Origin: Acholoe squamosa
Taxonomy: Eukaryota > Annelida > Polychaeta > Phyllodocida > Polynoidae
DNA: 64,000 bases
Reading direction: 5' to 3'
NCBI GenBank assembly: GCA_949317995.1
Contig: OX439040.1
Span: 60,422,089 to 60,486,088 of the forward strand
A program made the translations under genes and the position numbers. Positions within the stretch are counted from its first letter, which is position 1. Every line of letters starts with the position of its first letter. Of the stretch, positions 21,941-30,849 are shown one piece after another. The notes below the pieces were generated by a model, which was not told the DNA's origin, ran no database searches, and saw nothing but the letters and a program-made list of their open reading frames with translations.

Positions 21941-24237
21941 AATTGGGTCACTCTCACCAGATTGGTGCAGGTCTGAAAATGGGGGGTTATTCATTTTGAA
22001 GACTTGTGTAAAATTATTTTGTATCATATTTGTACATTTGTTATTTTTCCCATGTCAGATAGGCTTACACCTACATGGCAAAAATAATTTCATTGTAAAA
22101 CAGGTCATATTTTTTTGTTACCTAAGGTCAGAAAGGCCTAAAATGCCCTTTTTTCACAATAAGCCTTCTCCAAGCCACTGAAATCTCACAATATTATTTT
22201 TTATTGTAATATCATGTATTAATAATGTGTACATGTGTACATGTGAATGGTCAAAGAGCCGCCCTTGGGTGGCTCTTTGACCACTTACTCTGTTTGATTT
22301 CTTTTCACATTTTTAATATCTTGATTTTGAATATTCTCATATTATCCTATATTTTTCCCAAAGAAAGGGGACACTCAGCTAGTTAAGCTCATCTTTTTAA
22401 TTAGTGTTGAAGGTGATATTTTTTTTCCATGGCCTTCCAAAGTCTAGTTTTACCTTCTTCATTTAGATGGGTGGCTCTTTGACCACTTGGACAGTTTGCT
22501 CTATATTTCTGATACACTTGGTATTTAACTACAACCTTTATGTTCATTATGATAACGATGATAGGTCCTGTCTGTTGGTCAATCATACGAAACTGAGAAA
22601 TATTATGGAAATTAACAAGGTCCAAAGAAGAGGTGGTTTTTTGACCACTTGGGTGGCTCTTTGACCACTTGGGTGGCTCTTTGACCATCTGATATAAATG
22701 CATGAAATTACTATAATCATGAATTATTAAGAACACCAGTTCAATATTCAATGATGTGTACAGCTTACACAGGCCATTCTGACTTTTGAAAAATACATTT
22801 TGAGAGTTTTTAAAGATTAATGGGGCCTATTTGGCCATTTGGATGGCTCTTTGACCACCTGGGGTGGCTCTTTGACCACCTGGGGTGGCTCTTTGACCAT
22901 CTGATATAAATGCATGAAATTACTATAATCATGAATTATTAAGAACACCAGTTCGATATTCAATGATGTGTACAGCTTACACAGACCATTCTGACTTTTG
23001 AAAAATACATTTTGAGAGTTTTTAAAGATTAATGGGGCCTATTTGGCCATTTGGATGGCTCTTTGACCAGCTGGGGTGGCTCTTTGACCATCTGGGGTGG
23101 CTATTTGACCAGCTGATATAAATCCATGAATTTACAATAATCATAAATGATTGAGAATGCAAATTAGATGTGTAAGGAAATGTACAGCCTTTGCACTCTA
23201 TTTTGATTTTAAAAATTTATTTTGAGACTTTCTTTTGGACTACTGGGAGCCTATTTGACCATTTAGGTGGCTCTTTGACCACCTGAGGCCAGCTATGATA
23301 ATGGCATGACTTCACCATAATTATGAGTAATTACAAATGCAAATTGAATGTATAATGATGTACAGATCCCATGCCCTCTATTCTGACATCTAAAACAATA
23401 TATTTTGAACATTTTTTAGGGTATTTTGGTGGCTATTTAACCAATAGGTGGCTCTTTGACCACTTGGGGCGGCTCTTTGACCAGCTGAGATAATGCCATG
23501 ACTTTACTATAATCGTGAATAATTACAAATACAAATTAGATGCATAATGATATATATAGCCTATGAACTATACCCTGACCGTTTGAAAATATTTTGAAAC
23601 AATTTCAAGACAATTGGGGGCCTTTTTTGGCCATTTGGGTGGCTCTTTGACCACTTAGGGTGGCTCTTTGACCACCACCTGTGGCATGAATGTAAACCAA
23701 TATAACTATAACAATATTTGAAAATTTACCCAGGGTATTGTACATCTTTGCAAACAATAGGCTTTAAGCAAAATGTGAAAAGTGCTTAAACCCACATAAG
23801 TGACCCCAGGTACATACACAAAAACTGCAAAGTTTATAAAAGGCAAAGTCCTAGAAAAAGGGCAGAAAAAATAATTAGGAGACCCATCAATTATTTATAA
23901 GTCAATAAAATACAAATCTTTTTAAATAATATTATAGAACTTACCATAACCTTTTCTATGGTGTAAAATAGTAAACCCTTTGTTGAAGGAAAAATGGCAA
24001 AAAAAAATATAATCAGTAAGCCTCCTAGGTGGCCAAAGAGCCACCTATAAACCACACATGGCAAAAAGACTCCATTGTTAATAATATTTAATCATATATT
24101 TAAGGAAAAAGGAATGTGTAACAAGATCCATCTATACATATATTTTCCATGTGCCAAAGGATTACACTGAACTCCTAAATATCATTTTTCACTATCTCAT
24201 ATCAGACCTGCACCAATCTGGTGAGAGTGACCCGTAT
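21941..24237. repeat. Nested segment with 35-bp inverted ends and GGTGGCTCTTTGACC minisatellite
   Basis: The bounding words are GGGTCACTCTCACCAGATTG (left, about 21945) and its complement CAATCTGGTGAGAGTGACCC (right, about 24213), continuing to about 35 bp each. Between them GGTGGCTCTTTGACCAC or close variants occurs at least 16 times, from 22267 to 23672, in a higher-order pattern of units of about 190-220 bp. A hairpin, GTCAAAGAGCC...GGCTCTTTGAC, opens the array at 22250-22281, and one inverted copy (GGCCAAAGAGCCACC) lies near 24033. No coding frame is shared between units. Confidence 0.75.
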
Positions 24238-24550
24238 GTGTTCTTGTCACCTTCGGGGTAGAAAATTTGGTTAGAAGCGGGTGTAATATTTTGCCCACTC
24301 ACTTTTTCCACAGGCCGTTTCTTGAAAGTTAATTTGATGCTCTCATTTTCGCCTACAGACCAAAGGTGTAGTGGTCTTGGTGGTGGTGGTGGTGGTGCTG
24401 CTGCTGCTTTAGAGGTTCTCTGCATTTTCTTTTTTTCCACCGGTTCAAAACCAATCCCTGGCCCTGTTCCTGACCCTGTCCCTTTCTTCTTTCTCGAGTT
24501 GGTGGAAGAAGTTTTTTCATCAGTTAATAGCGGGGGTGAAGCATTAAATG
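24192..24550 (-). CDS. Lys- and Pro-rich protein, C-terminal part, virus-like element
   Basis: The named start is at 24440 but the frame is open to about 24550. It shows a basic, Gly/Thr-rich stretch, KKKMQR, an Ala run then six prolines, and a folded-looking end with SVGENESIKLTFKKRPVEK and YGSLSPDWCRS. It overlaps the end of the frame at 24524-24865 in a different phase. A single indel near 24540 could explain why one gene appears as two frames, although splicing is also possible. The last 35 bp form one arm of the inverted repeat at 21941/24237. No family recognised. Confidence 0.4.
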
Positions 24551-24865
24551 GGTGTTAACACCTGCAACCACCGCCACTGCCTTCTTTTCACCCTCCTCCT
24601 TCTCCTCCGCCTCCTCCTCCTCTTTGGTCGAGTCAATGACCTCAGGTTGAGCCATGACAAGGTATGTGGGCGAGTTGCCAACGATGTGTCCAGGTGATGG
24701 TGGTGGTTGTGATGACGGTGCCTGCAGCGGCGCTGTTGCCGTACCTCCAGTTAGGTCGATGCCGTCTGTGGGGGCTTTAAGGTCCTTGTAGTAGTCTGCA
24801 GGCCTTGCAGGATTAAGAAACTCGCGTATGTCAAAATCAGACATTTTCCCCACTGCCCTATTCAC
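24524..24865 (-). CDS. Acidic Pro-rich protein, N-terminal part, virus-like element
   Basis: 113 codons, open further upstream to beyond 24900 in the same frame. The internal Met that starts MSDFDIREFL is a more natural start than the first Met. Next come a PADYYKDLKAP segment, a Pro/Ser/Gln-rich linker, GNSPTYLVMAQPEV and a very acidic run of about 18 residues (Glu/Lys) from codons of the CTCCTCCTC type. It overlaps 24192-24550 out of phase. Such a mix of disordered acidic and proline-rich parts is common in viral minor structural or regulatory proteins, but I cannot assign one. Confidence 0.4.
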   Translation of the reverse strand: MNRAVGKMSDFDIREFLNPARPADYYKDLKAPTDGIDLTGGTATAPLQAPSSQPPPSPGHIVGNSPTYLVMAQPEVIDSTKEEEEAEEKEEGEKKAVAVVAGVNTHLMLHPRY

Positions 24866-24986
24866 TTTGTAAATCGTGCAATAAGCTTTCCACCTCTGGA
24901 GTTTTATCCGGGGTGAGTGGTGAGTAAGATGGTGGTGTTGCTCCCTCGGCGTGGCAATCGTCCACTGTTTTCAGTTTGCTTGGCAT
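24858..24986 (-). CDS. Small frame with PPSY motif, virus-like element
   Basis: 42 codons, beginning MPSKLKTVDD and ending with the acidic, helix-like ESLLHDLQSE. The middle contains ATPPSYSPLTP. PPSY fits the PPxY motif bound by WW domains of NEDD4-type ubiquitin ligases and is found in viral late domains, including adenovirus protein VI. It overlaps two other minus-strand frames, so only one of the three is likely used here, or a frameshift separates parts of one gene. The evidence is a short motif only. Confidence 0.3.
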   Translation of the reverse strand: MPSKLKTVDDCHAEGATPPSYSPLTPDKTPEVESLLHDLQSE

Positions 24987-25314
24987 AACTGTGGAGATGG
25001 TGGAGGCGGTGTAGTGAAGCTGTGGTAGGTGTGGTTGCAGCAGCAGCAGTAGCAGTAAAAGCGCTCATGTGATGGTCAGTGAGCCGCTCACCACTCTTTA
25101 TAAACCCTACTTTTTTTCCCTCCCTCCAGCAGTATTCTAATGAGCCTGTATATGAAACCCTGTTTTGTTTTGTTAGACTGCCCACCAAGTTGCCACTGTA
25201 TGCAGTGTGTTGAGCAGCATTTTTCCTCCCACCCCCTTTTCCCCAGTATGCATTACCCTCAACCCCCCTGCCAAACTGACCACCGAGTTGCCACTGTGAC
25301 CATTGATGGTGCAA
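24904..25314 (-). CDS. Gly/Ala-rich protein, virus-like element
   Basis: 136 codons, first frame on the left of the divergent centre. The N-terminal half is Gly-, Gln- and Arg/Lys-rich (QLGGQFGRG, YWGKGGGRKNAA) with a partly repeated GG/GN-L-G-S pattern that mirrors a direct repeat in the DNA (AAGTTGCCACTG and GAGTTGCCACTG). The C-terminal half is Ala/Thr/Ser/His-rich. Basic Gly-rich proteins of this kind occur as virion core or DNA-condensing proteins, but I see no defining motif. The frame ends 39 bp before the next. Confidence 0.35.
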   Translation of the reverse strand: MHHQWSQWQLGGQFGRGVEGNAYWGKGGGRKNAAQHTAYSGNLVGSLTKQNRVSYTGSLEYCWREGKKVGFIKSGERLTDHHMSAFTATAAAATTPTTASLHRLHHLHSYAKQTENSGRLPRRGSNTTILLTTHPG

Positions 25315-25345
25315 GGTTCACTCACATAAGACAAGAGCTGCTCAG
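25315..25345. promoter_or_regulatory. Divergent intergenic centre of the virus-like element
   Basis: Minus-strand frames lie to the left and plus-strand frames to the right, with about 30 bp between the first codons. A shared bidirectional promoter is inferred from layout only; no TATA box stands out. Confidence 0.25.
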
Positions 25346-26017
25346 ATGATCATGACTCCTGCTTCATTACCTCTGAGCTTATCCACTTCTCACAAAAGAG
25401 AAGCGGAGGTTTTAATTTCAGACATAAGGGGTGTTGTAGAAAAAGGTAAGCTGTTTCAACTGTTGCGGTATTGTCCTGAACATTATCCTTTAGACGTGTT
25501 TATTCCTCACAATTTGAATTTTAGAGAATGTTTCCTTCAAAACAACATTGCACCTTTGATAAAGAATGGCAAACACTCCTTTTGTCCATCCATAAAAAAA
25601 TTGATCACTAAAAGTAAAAATTGGCAGGTAGCAGGGCTTGAGCTTACTCATAATGCTCATTATGAGACGTCACACCATACCCCCCCCTACTCAATCTCTT
25701 TCACGCGAGCAAGGCAGAAAACTTTGTTTAAAAAAAAAAGTCCAAAGGGTGGAAATTCAGTTTTTATTGATCCCACTTTGGTAGAAGCGTTGATAAAAAC
25801 AACGCTATTTCAGGCGGACAAAATTACATTATCCCCCCTTGTCCCAAACAGAATTGTTTACGAAAGGGTGTTCAGAACTGAAATTGGCCACTCCTCACTA
25901 GGCTATTGTCATATAGTGAGGGTGGTAACTCAAATATCTGCTGAAGGTTGCAAATTTGTCACAGCTTATCCTGTTAACCATTTTACTCCTTCTTGCAGAA
26001 AAAAGACCAACAGGTAA
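25346..26017 (+). CDS. Protein with possible RNase-toxin-like C-terminal domain
   Basis: This 223-codon frame is the longest in the element. The C-terminal half has the order SVFIDPTLVEALIKTTL (about residues 136-152), then VFRTEIGHSSLG (about 174-185), HIVRVVTQ (about 188-195) and FVTAYPV (about 203-209). A terminal beta pair of VRVV and TAYP preceded by a Phe-Ile/Asp helix region resembles the RNase A-like and related nuclease domains at the ends of bacterial contact-dependent toxins. This is a pattern judgement, not a search. The N-terminal half (RGVVEKGKLFQLLRYCPEHYPLD) is helical and unassigned. It could instead be an unrelated structural protein. A splice acceptor-like TTTTAATTTCAG lies at about 25420. 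Confidence 0.4.
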   Translation: MIMTPASLPLSLSTSHKREAEVLISDIRGVVEKGKLFQLLRYCPEHYPLDVFIPHNLNFRECFLQNNIAPLIKNGKHSFCPSIKKLITKSKNWQVAGLELTHNAHYETSHHTPPYSISFTRARQKTLFKKKSPKGGNSVFIDPTLVEALIKTTLFQADKITLSPLVPNRIVYERVFRTEIGHSSLGYCHIVRVVTQISAEGCKFVTAYPVNHFTPSCRKKTNR

Positions 26018-26469
26018 AAAAAAAAAACCTCTTGGTTCTTTTTTACCTGTTGGTAAAAAGTAAAAACCCACCAATTCAACAAAGAATAAGTTTTTTAAAT
26101 TTTTTAAATAAGAGTTTAACAGCACAGTTTTTTTTCAAAAGTATCTCATTGGGTTCTAAACGCCAAGTTTCCATATGCTCCATGGCTCTTTTTCTTTCTT
26201 TTTTTTTTTAAATTGACTATTTTCCATGTCACTGTAAAGCTCTTTTTTTCCACAGGTTAAATTTACTTTTTTTCACTCGCCATTTTTTTTGGGGAAAAAA
26301 ATCTCCTTGTTACTAAACATCATTTTGCATGGCACACAATTAAGAAAATTGTTTCCATCAGCATGTTGAAAACTAGTAGTCTACACCCCACCCTCTTTGC
26401 ATGCTGCACCACTGCCATTGTCATCAAAAGACAAGTGTGGATTTCATCCTTACCTCTAGTCCCACCACA

Positions 26470-27500
26470 ACCCCCCACAACAACAACAACCACTGGACAC
26501 TGGTCTGTGCTTGTATAATAAACATTTTTTGCTCTTATGTTTGAGCTAACTTAAAGGGTAGTAAAAGCAGGCATGTGCCTGACCAGGCATGATACAGCAT
26601 CATTTCACTCACTCATAATAATACCCTCTTTACCACACTCACTCATCAACATAACATAACCTGTTTACATGTTACACACTGTCGACACCATCTGTGCTAC
26701 ATGCTACAGGATCAAAAGCAGCAGCAGCAGCAAAAGCAGCATTCCAATAATACTTGTGCTTAAGGATCAAAGCCGAACGTTGGATTTTACTTTTTCCTCC
26801 TATACCTCTAGTTTCACTCATCATAACATTCTCTGCCGTCAACACCTGTGCTCCAGATGAAAAAAAGACAGGTGTAAGATTTGACAATGAAGAGTGGTTA
26901 ACTTTTTACTTTTTTCTGGCTTACTCATCATATTAAGATGTTCAAATTTATGGATTACACCCTGTTTGCATATTAAACGATTTCGTGTATAAACTAAAAA
27001 AAAAAGATCTGACAAGCCACGCCTACGCCACATGCTTCAGGATCAAAAAGAAAAAAGGGTGTTGCATTTTACCTCACAGTTCATTTATCATAACATTCTC
27101 CATGAAGGTTCCAATTAGCTTTTTACATGGTGCACTCTGCCATGCCATGCGTGCCATATGTTTTAGGATCAAAGGAAAATCTTCAATCCCACTCATCATA
27201 ACATTCTCCCACCACAACTCACCAGCATCAACCACTGGACACTGCTCTGTGCTTGAATAATAATAAACAAATTTTGCTTTTAGGTGTAAGGATCAAAAGA
27301 AAAAGGCGACAAGGTTTACCCCCTCCCCTACACCATAATATTCTCCCACCGCAAGGTTACAAAAATAAATGACCCTATCAATTAACCTTTGACATGCTAC
27401 ACCCTACCATGGCACGCGTACCCCTCATCATAACACTGTGACCCCACACACCCATTGCTGGTCACTGGTTTGTGGTTGAATAATAAACAATTTTCTTTTG
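26470..27500 (+). repeat. Degenerate repeat cluster with AATAAA-containing tails
   Basis: Three copies of a CACTGG...CTGTGCTTG-ATAATAAAC tail end near 26523, 27267 and 27490. Between them the words ATGCTACAGGATCAAAA, CACTCATCATAACATTCTC and TGCCATATGTTTTAGGATCAAA recur at irregular spacing. Each tail holds AATAAA, so they may be duplicated 3' ends of a transcript. No frame is shared. Confidence 0.5.
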
Positions 27501-27529
27501 ATGTTTACGCTAGAATAAAGGAGGCAGAG

Positions 27530-27611
27530 AAAAATATTAGGTAGGATAGGATAGAATAGGTAGGTGTAAAAGAGGTAGGGTAGGGTAGGGGTAGGGTAGG
27601 GTGGGGTAGGG
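27530..27611 (+). repeat. (TAGGG/GGTAG)n-like simple repeat
   Basis: An irregular run of TAGGATAGG, GGTAGGGTAGGG and GGGGTAGGG. Confidence 0.85.
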
Positions 27612-27710
27612 GTAAAGTATGGGATCGCGGGTCAAGGGGGTGCCACACACACATGCGCATATGTATAACATATCCCCCCCTCAACTTTTTCTTCCCTACC
27701 CTATATATAT

Positions 27711-27784
27711 CTACCCCTACCTATCTACCTACCTACCTACTCATTCACCTACCTACCTACCTACCTACCTACCTACCTACCTAC
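27711..27784 (+). repeat. (CTAC)n microsatellite
   Basis: Tandem CTAC tetranucleotides with a few interruptions. The Pro/Tyr/Leu-repeat frames that cross it are artefacts of the repeat. Confidence 0.95.
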
Positions 27785-27793
27785 CACCCAACA

Positions 27794-28157
27794 ATGGTAA
27801 AAACAAAATATCCCACAGATTTTACACTGTTTAAAAATCGGTCAAAATGATAGGAGATCATTCTTTTTGAAGGAGCTAGGAGTCGCTTTAGGAATTCAAA
27901 TGGGCACCCTACACTATCATACACATGAAGACAATCCCCCTGAGTATTATGGAAGGCTCATGCAGCTTTATTGGACTGACATGGAACTTACCACTTTGCC
28001 CACACCCATCTCAACACTATCTGATGCTCGTAAACCTTTTAAAGTTTTAGTGGACGTTCTGCATGGACTTGAATTAAAAAAGGCAAAGCTGTTACAAGGA
28101 GGAATCACTGACATCATTTGTTTAACAACCGCAGCACAGGATGAACGTGGAGAATGA
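27794..28157 (+). pseudogene. Death-fold-like protein, frameshifted, virus-like element
   Basis: An ATG at 27794 opens a short frame (to 27850) that begins MVKTKYPTDF. The main frame, open from 27801, contains KELGVALGIQMGTLHYH, then EDNPPEYYGRLMQLYW and, further on, PFKVLVDVLHGLELKKAKLL. The spacing of ELGVALGI, DNP and the helix ending in LYW resembles the middle and end of a death domain or related six-helix fold, which mediate homotypic contacts in apoptosis and innate immunity. The first helix seems to lie in a different phase, so at least one indel breaks the gene in this copy. The assignment is by pattern only. It lies in the right half of the element, plus strand. Confidence 0.4.
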
Positions 28158-28369
28158 GAATGAGGACATTGAGCATGTCACAGGAGCATTGCCCGATCGT
28201 AGGATACTGAAAAGGATGCCTTCACACACCTGTGGTGATATCTGCTCACCAAGACCTACAAAGGAAACACACTGATCACCAAGTGCAAGTGTGCACAGAG
28301 AGAGAAGTGAACTTTAAGTGTGATTTAGGAGCTTGTAGTGCTTTTAGTGGGATTTAGGGACTCCAGAGA

Positions 28370-28640
28370 CACACTTTTTGCTGATCCCAAGACCAGATCA
28401 ACTGTGACATCAGGCTCACATTATGTGTTGCTGCTGCATGCGGACCGTAACAGATGGGGTACAGACCTTCTCGATATCTATTATGGTGAAGCATACTCAT
28501 ATACCCATTGCCTATGTAGAACCCACGAATAAGGTGTGCGCTAAAGTGGAAAAATAGAAAGCGAACGATCTAATCCATCTGTTGTATCTCATCAAATTTC
28601 TTCTATTGCTACAAGCCTTCAACGAGTTGTCATTTTCATT
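28370..28640 (+). repeat. Truncated copy of right-end gene region
   Basis: GTAACAGATGGGGTACAGACC (from 28447) and GATCTAATCCATCTGTTGTATC (from 28567) match 28919 onward and 29424 onward, with about 0.4 kb between the two landmarks deleted here. This looks like a tandem gene duplicate with the middle lost. Confidence 0.6.
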
Positions 28641-28904
28641 TTTGAAATAAAATAGGGACTATAAGCCACTTTTTTTCCCACATAAACGAAGTGATGCTAT
28701 GTGCTTAGGTGGTTGGTGTTTCTGAGAAGTGCAACATGGCGGCACTTAATGAAAAGCAGACGCACTAATGCTGTTTACACACAGGCGGTCCACCACCACC
28801 ATTCATTAAGTAGCTACACAACTGATTTTCCAGTGTAAAATCTCTCCAATTCTATCGCATTCTTGCTTTAAAAAAAAAAGGAGGTCAATTGTCACCCAAT
28901 GCTG

Positions 28905-29480
28905 AACTGCTGCAGTCAGTAACAGATGGGGTACAAACCTCCTCGATATCCATTGGGGTGAAACATGTTTATATACCCCTTGTCTTTTCGTTGAGACGGA
29001 AAGTCCCGTCACTACGGCAGCGCTCCAACATTTGTTCCAAGGGTGCTAGGGACAAACTGGTGCCCTGTGCTCGCCGCTCCCTGTTATGTAGCATGATAAA
29101 AACACTACACTGGCTTCCTGCCCATGTTTCAAATGCATGTCATGGTCATCTTACTAATTTAATCCCTTAAATATCCACACACAATCATCTGCCCTGTCTT
29201 TTCATCATTTTTGGTCCTTGTCAATGTCAAAAGTTGGATAAATTTGGAGAATTTATACTTGCGTTCAGTGGTGAGGCATCCAAAATTGTCGCCCGGACAA
29301 TATGGCGCAGTTTGTCTGCACGTGACACGTAACCCTGGCGATGTGCTAAGCATTGTGGTTACCGTCCGCACGAATGTAAAACGCACAACTAAGGTGTTTA
29401 CCAAAGTGTGAAAATAAGAAGGATGATCTAAACCATCTGTTGTATCTTGTCAAATTTATTCTATTGCTACAAGCATTCAT
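28905..29480 (+). repeat. Fuller copy of right-end gene region
   Basis: The longer partner of 28370-28640. It contains the frame at 29160-29411 between its two landmark blocks. Confidence 0.6.
29160..29411 (+). CDS. Unrecognised beta-rich protein fragment, virus-like element
   Basis: The frame is open from a stop at about 29160. No ATG lies near its beginning, so it is probably an exon or broken at the 5' end. The sequence alternates hydrophobic and polar residues in a beta-like way (YLRSVVRHPKLSPGQYGAVC and GDVLSIVVTVRTNVK) and ends TTKVFTKV. This would suit a jelly-roll or Ig-like sheet, but there is no specific motif. A partial duplicate of the surrounding DNA lies at 28370-28640. Confidence 0.3.
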
Positions 29481-29695
29481 TTTGGAAGATGAAATCATCA
29501 CTCACTAAGTTGCTCCACCGCCAATGTTTCATTGCAAAGAACTTGATGAAAAACCTTTTTTTTTTTTTTATTTCACTACATCTACTACTCCACGTAATAA
29601 GGTGGTTTACAATGTTAAATGAAAAAAAAAACTTTGTCATAAACACGCTTGGCGTCAAACCCATTACTCCCCGGTGAAGGCGACACTAGTTTTTT

Positions 29696-30126
29696 CTAAC
29701 CACAAGGGGGCTCCGCTAAACACATCTATAAACAGTTCCAAGAATATCCACTAGGTGTCAGACATGAGGGTGGCACTAGTTTTTCTTTTAACCAGAAGGG
29801 GACTCCACTAAACCCAGCTATAAGTAGTTCCAATAATATCCACAAGGTGTCAGGTGGTTAAGTCATAGCATTTGTTTATTTCTTTGCTAAGGTCCACGTG
29901 ACATTGCCATGACAACCACATATTTTGTTTATGTTTGCTGTTGCCATGGCAACCACCTCTCAGCCAATCAGAGCTCGAGAAACTAGGTCGTGACCTCACT
30001 TCCAGTCAAATGCTGGCTTCTGATCTGTCGAGAGGTCAAGGTCAAAAGGTTACTTCCGGTTCGTAAGTAGGTCAAACCGATTTTATTAGCTGTTCCTATG
30101 CGTTGAGTTTGCACCTATATACTACT
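29696..30126 (-). repeat. Right terminal inverted repeat of the virus-like element
   Basis: About 431 bp, inverted relative to 19554-20006. It carries two copies of the ~55 bp block with CCACAAGGGGGCTCC or CCAGAAGGGGACTCC, GGTTGCCATGGC-type boxes, CAGCCAATCAGAGC (a CCAAT-box sequence) and TTACTTCCGGTTCG. It ends CCTATATACTACT, followed by AGCAAA. Confidence 0.85.
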
Positions 30127-30254
30127 AGCAAATAAAATGAGATGTTTTCCAGCTTTAAGTTCGGTTTGAAGCCTTTTATTTTAGATGTAACTTATATGGA
30201 TATCTAATATTTTTGGTTCAAAAACACTGTGTCCGTGGGATTGAGAAGAGCAGT

Positions 30255-30257
<3 letters not shown>

Positions 30258-30298
<41 letters not shown>
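30258..30298. repeat. (TA)n tract at left end of the 6.5 kb element
   Basis: Pure TA run that borders the left TIR. A second TA run (36829-36848) borders the right TIR, so the element sits inside a TA microsatellite. Confidence 0.9.
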
Positions 30299-30300
<2 letters not shown>

Positions 30301-30849
30301 GTCATTCCAGGTTTTACTGGTCAGGGGGGGCCTGGATCAAGAATCTACAAACTCAGTATTTCTTAATAACATTATATTTTATTGATAGCCCTATATCTTG
30401 GCTTATTAAAAAGTTTCATTCAAGGATCCAACTCCTAGGGGGTCAGTTTTTATCGCAGATGCCGTAAAACCTTCTAAAAAGGGGGTACGTTAATGATCGT
30501 AATCAAACAAACATGAATAACACCACTAATAAGAGGCCTGGAAACACCAAATATTGTGGCCAGACTGGTACAATACATGACTTTATGTATACCAAAAAGC
30601 TAAAGTGAGGCCCGAAAACTCTTGAAGTTACGCATAGGTGGATAAATTGGAAAATGTGAAAATTTGTGAATTTATTTTACCATTTTTTAACTTTAGCCTA
30701 GCTCATTCAAAATCCTTCATACAATGACTATATTAACTGTCCATTGTCTCTAGTAGACCTACTGTACATAATAATTAGAATTGGCCTGATATATCATACC
30801 TATACTTCATACTTGGTGCTTGCGTAGAGGCCATTATATTACACATATT

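Larger units (their letters stand above)
19554..30126. mobile_element. Polinton/Maverick-like (virus-like) TIR element, 10.6 kb
   Basis: The two ends are long imperfect inverted repeats. The termini read AGTAGTAGATAGG on the left and the complement of AGTAGTATATAGG on the right. They are flanked by AACAAA (19548-19553) and AGCAAA (30127-30132), an imperfect 6-bp target duplication. TIRs of hundreds of bp, AG...CT ends and a 6-bp duplication are hallmarks of Polintons, which encode a protein-primed DNA polymerase, integrase, protease, ATPase and capsid proteins. None of those was recognised, and 10.6 kb is short for the family, so this is either a deleted derivative or a different virus-like lineage. 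Frames diverge from about 25.33 kb. Several are frameshifted, so the copy is probably decaying. Confidence 0.7.

Noticed and set aside
27541..27611. Telomere-like TAGGG repeat
   Set aside because: Irregular spacing and mixed GGTAG/TAGGG units, and it lies inside a transposable element; it does not match a regular TTAGGG array.
27619..27850. Pro/Tyr/Leu-repeat proteins
   Set aside because: Produced by the (CTAC)n microsatellite in several frames.
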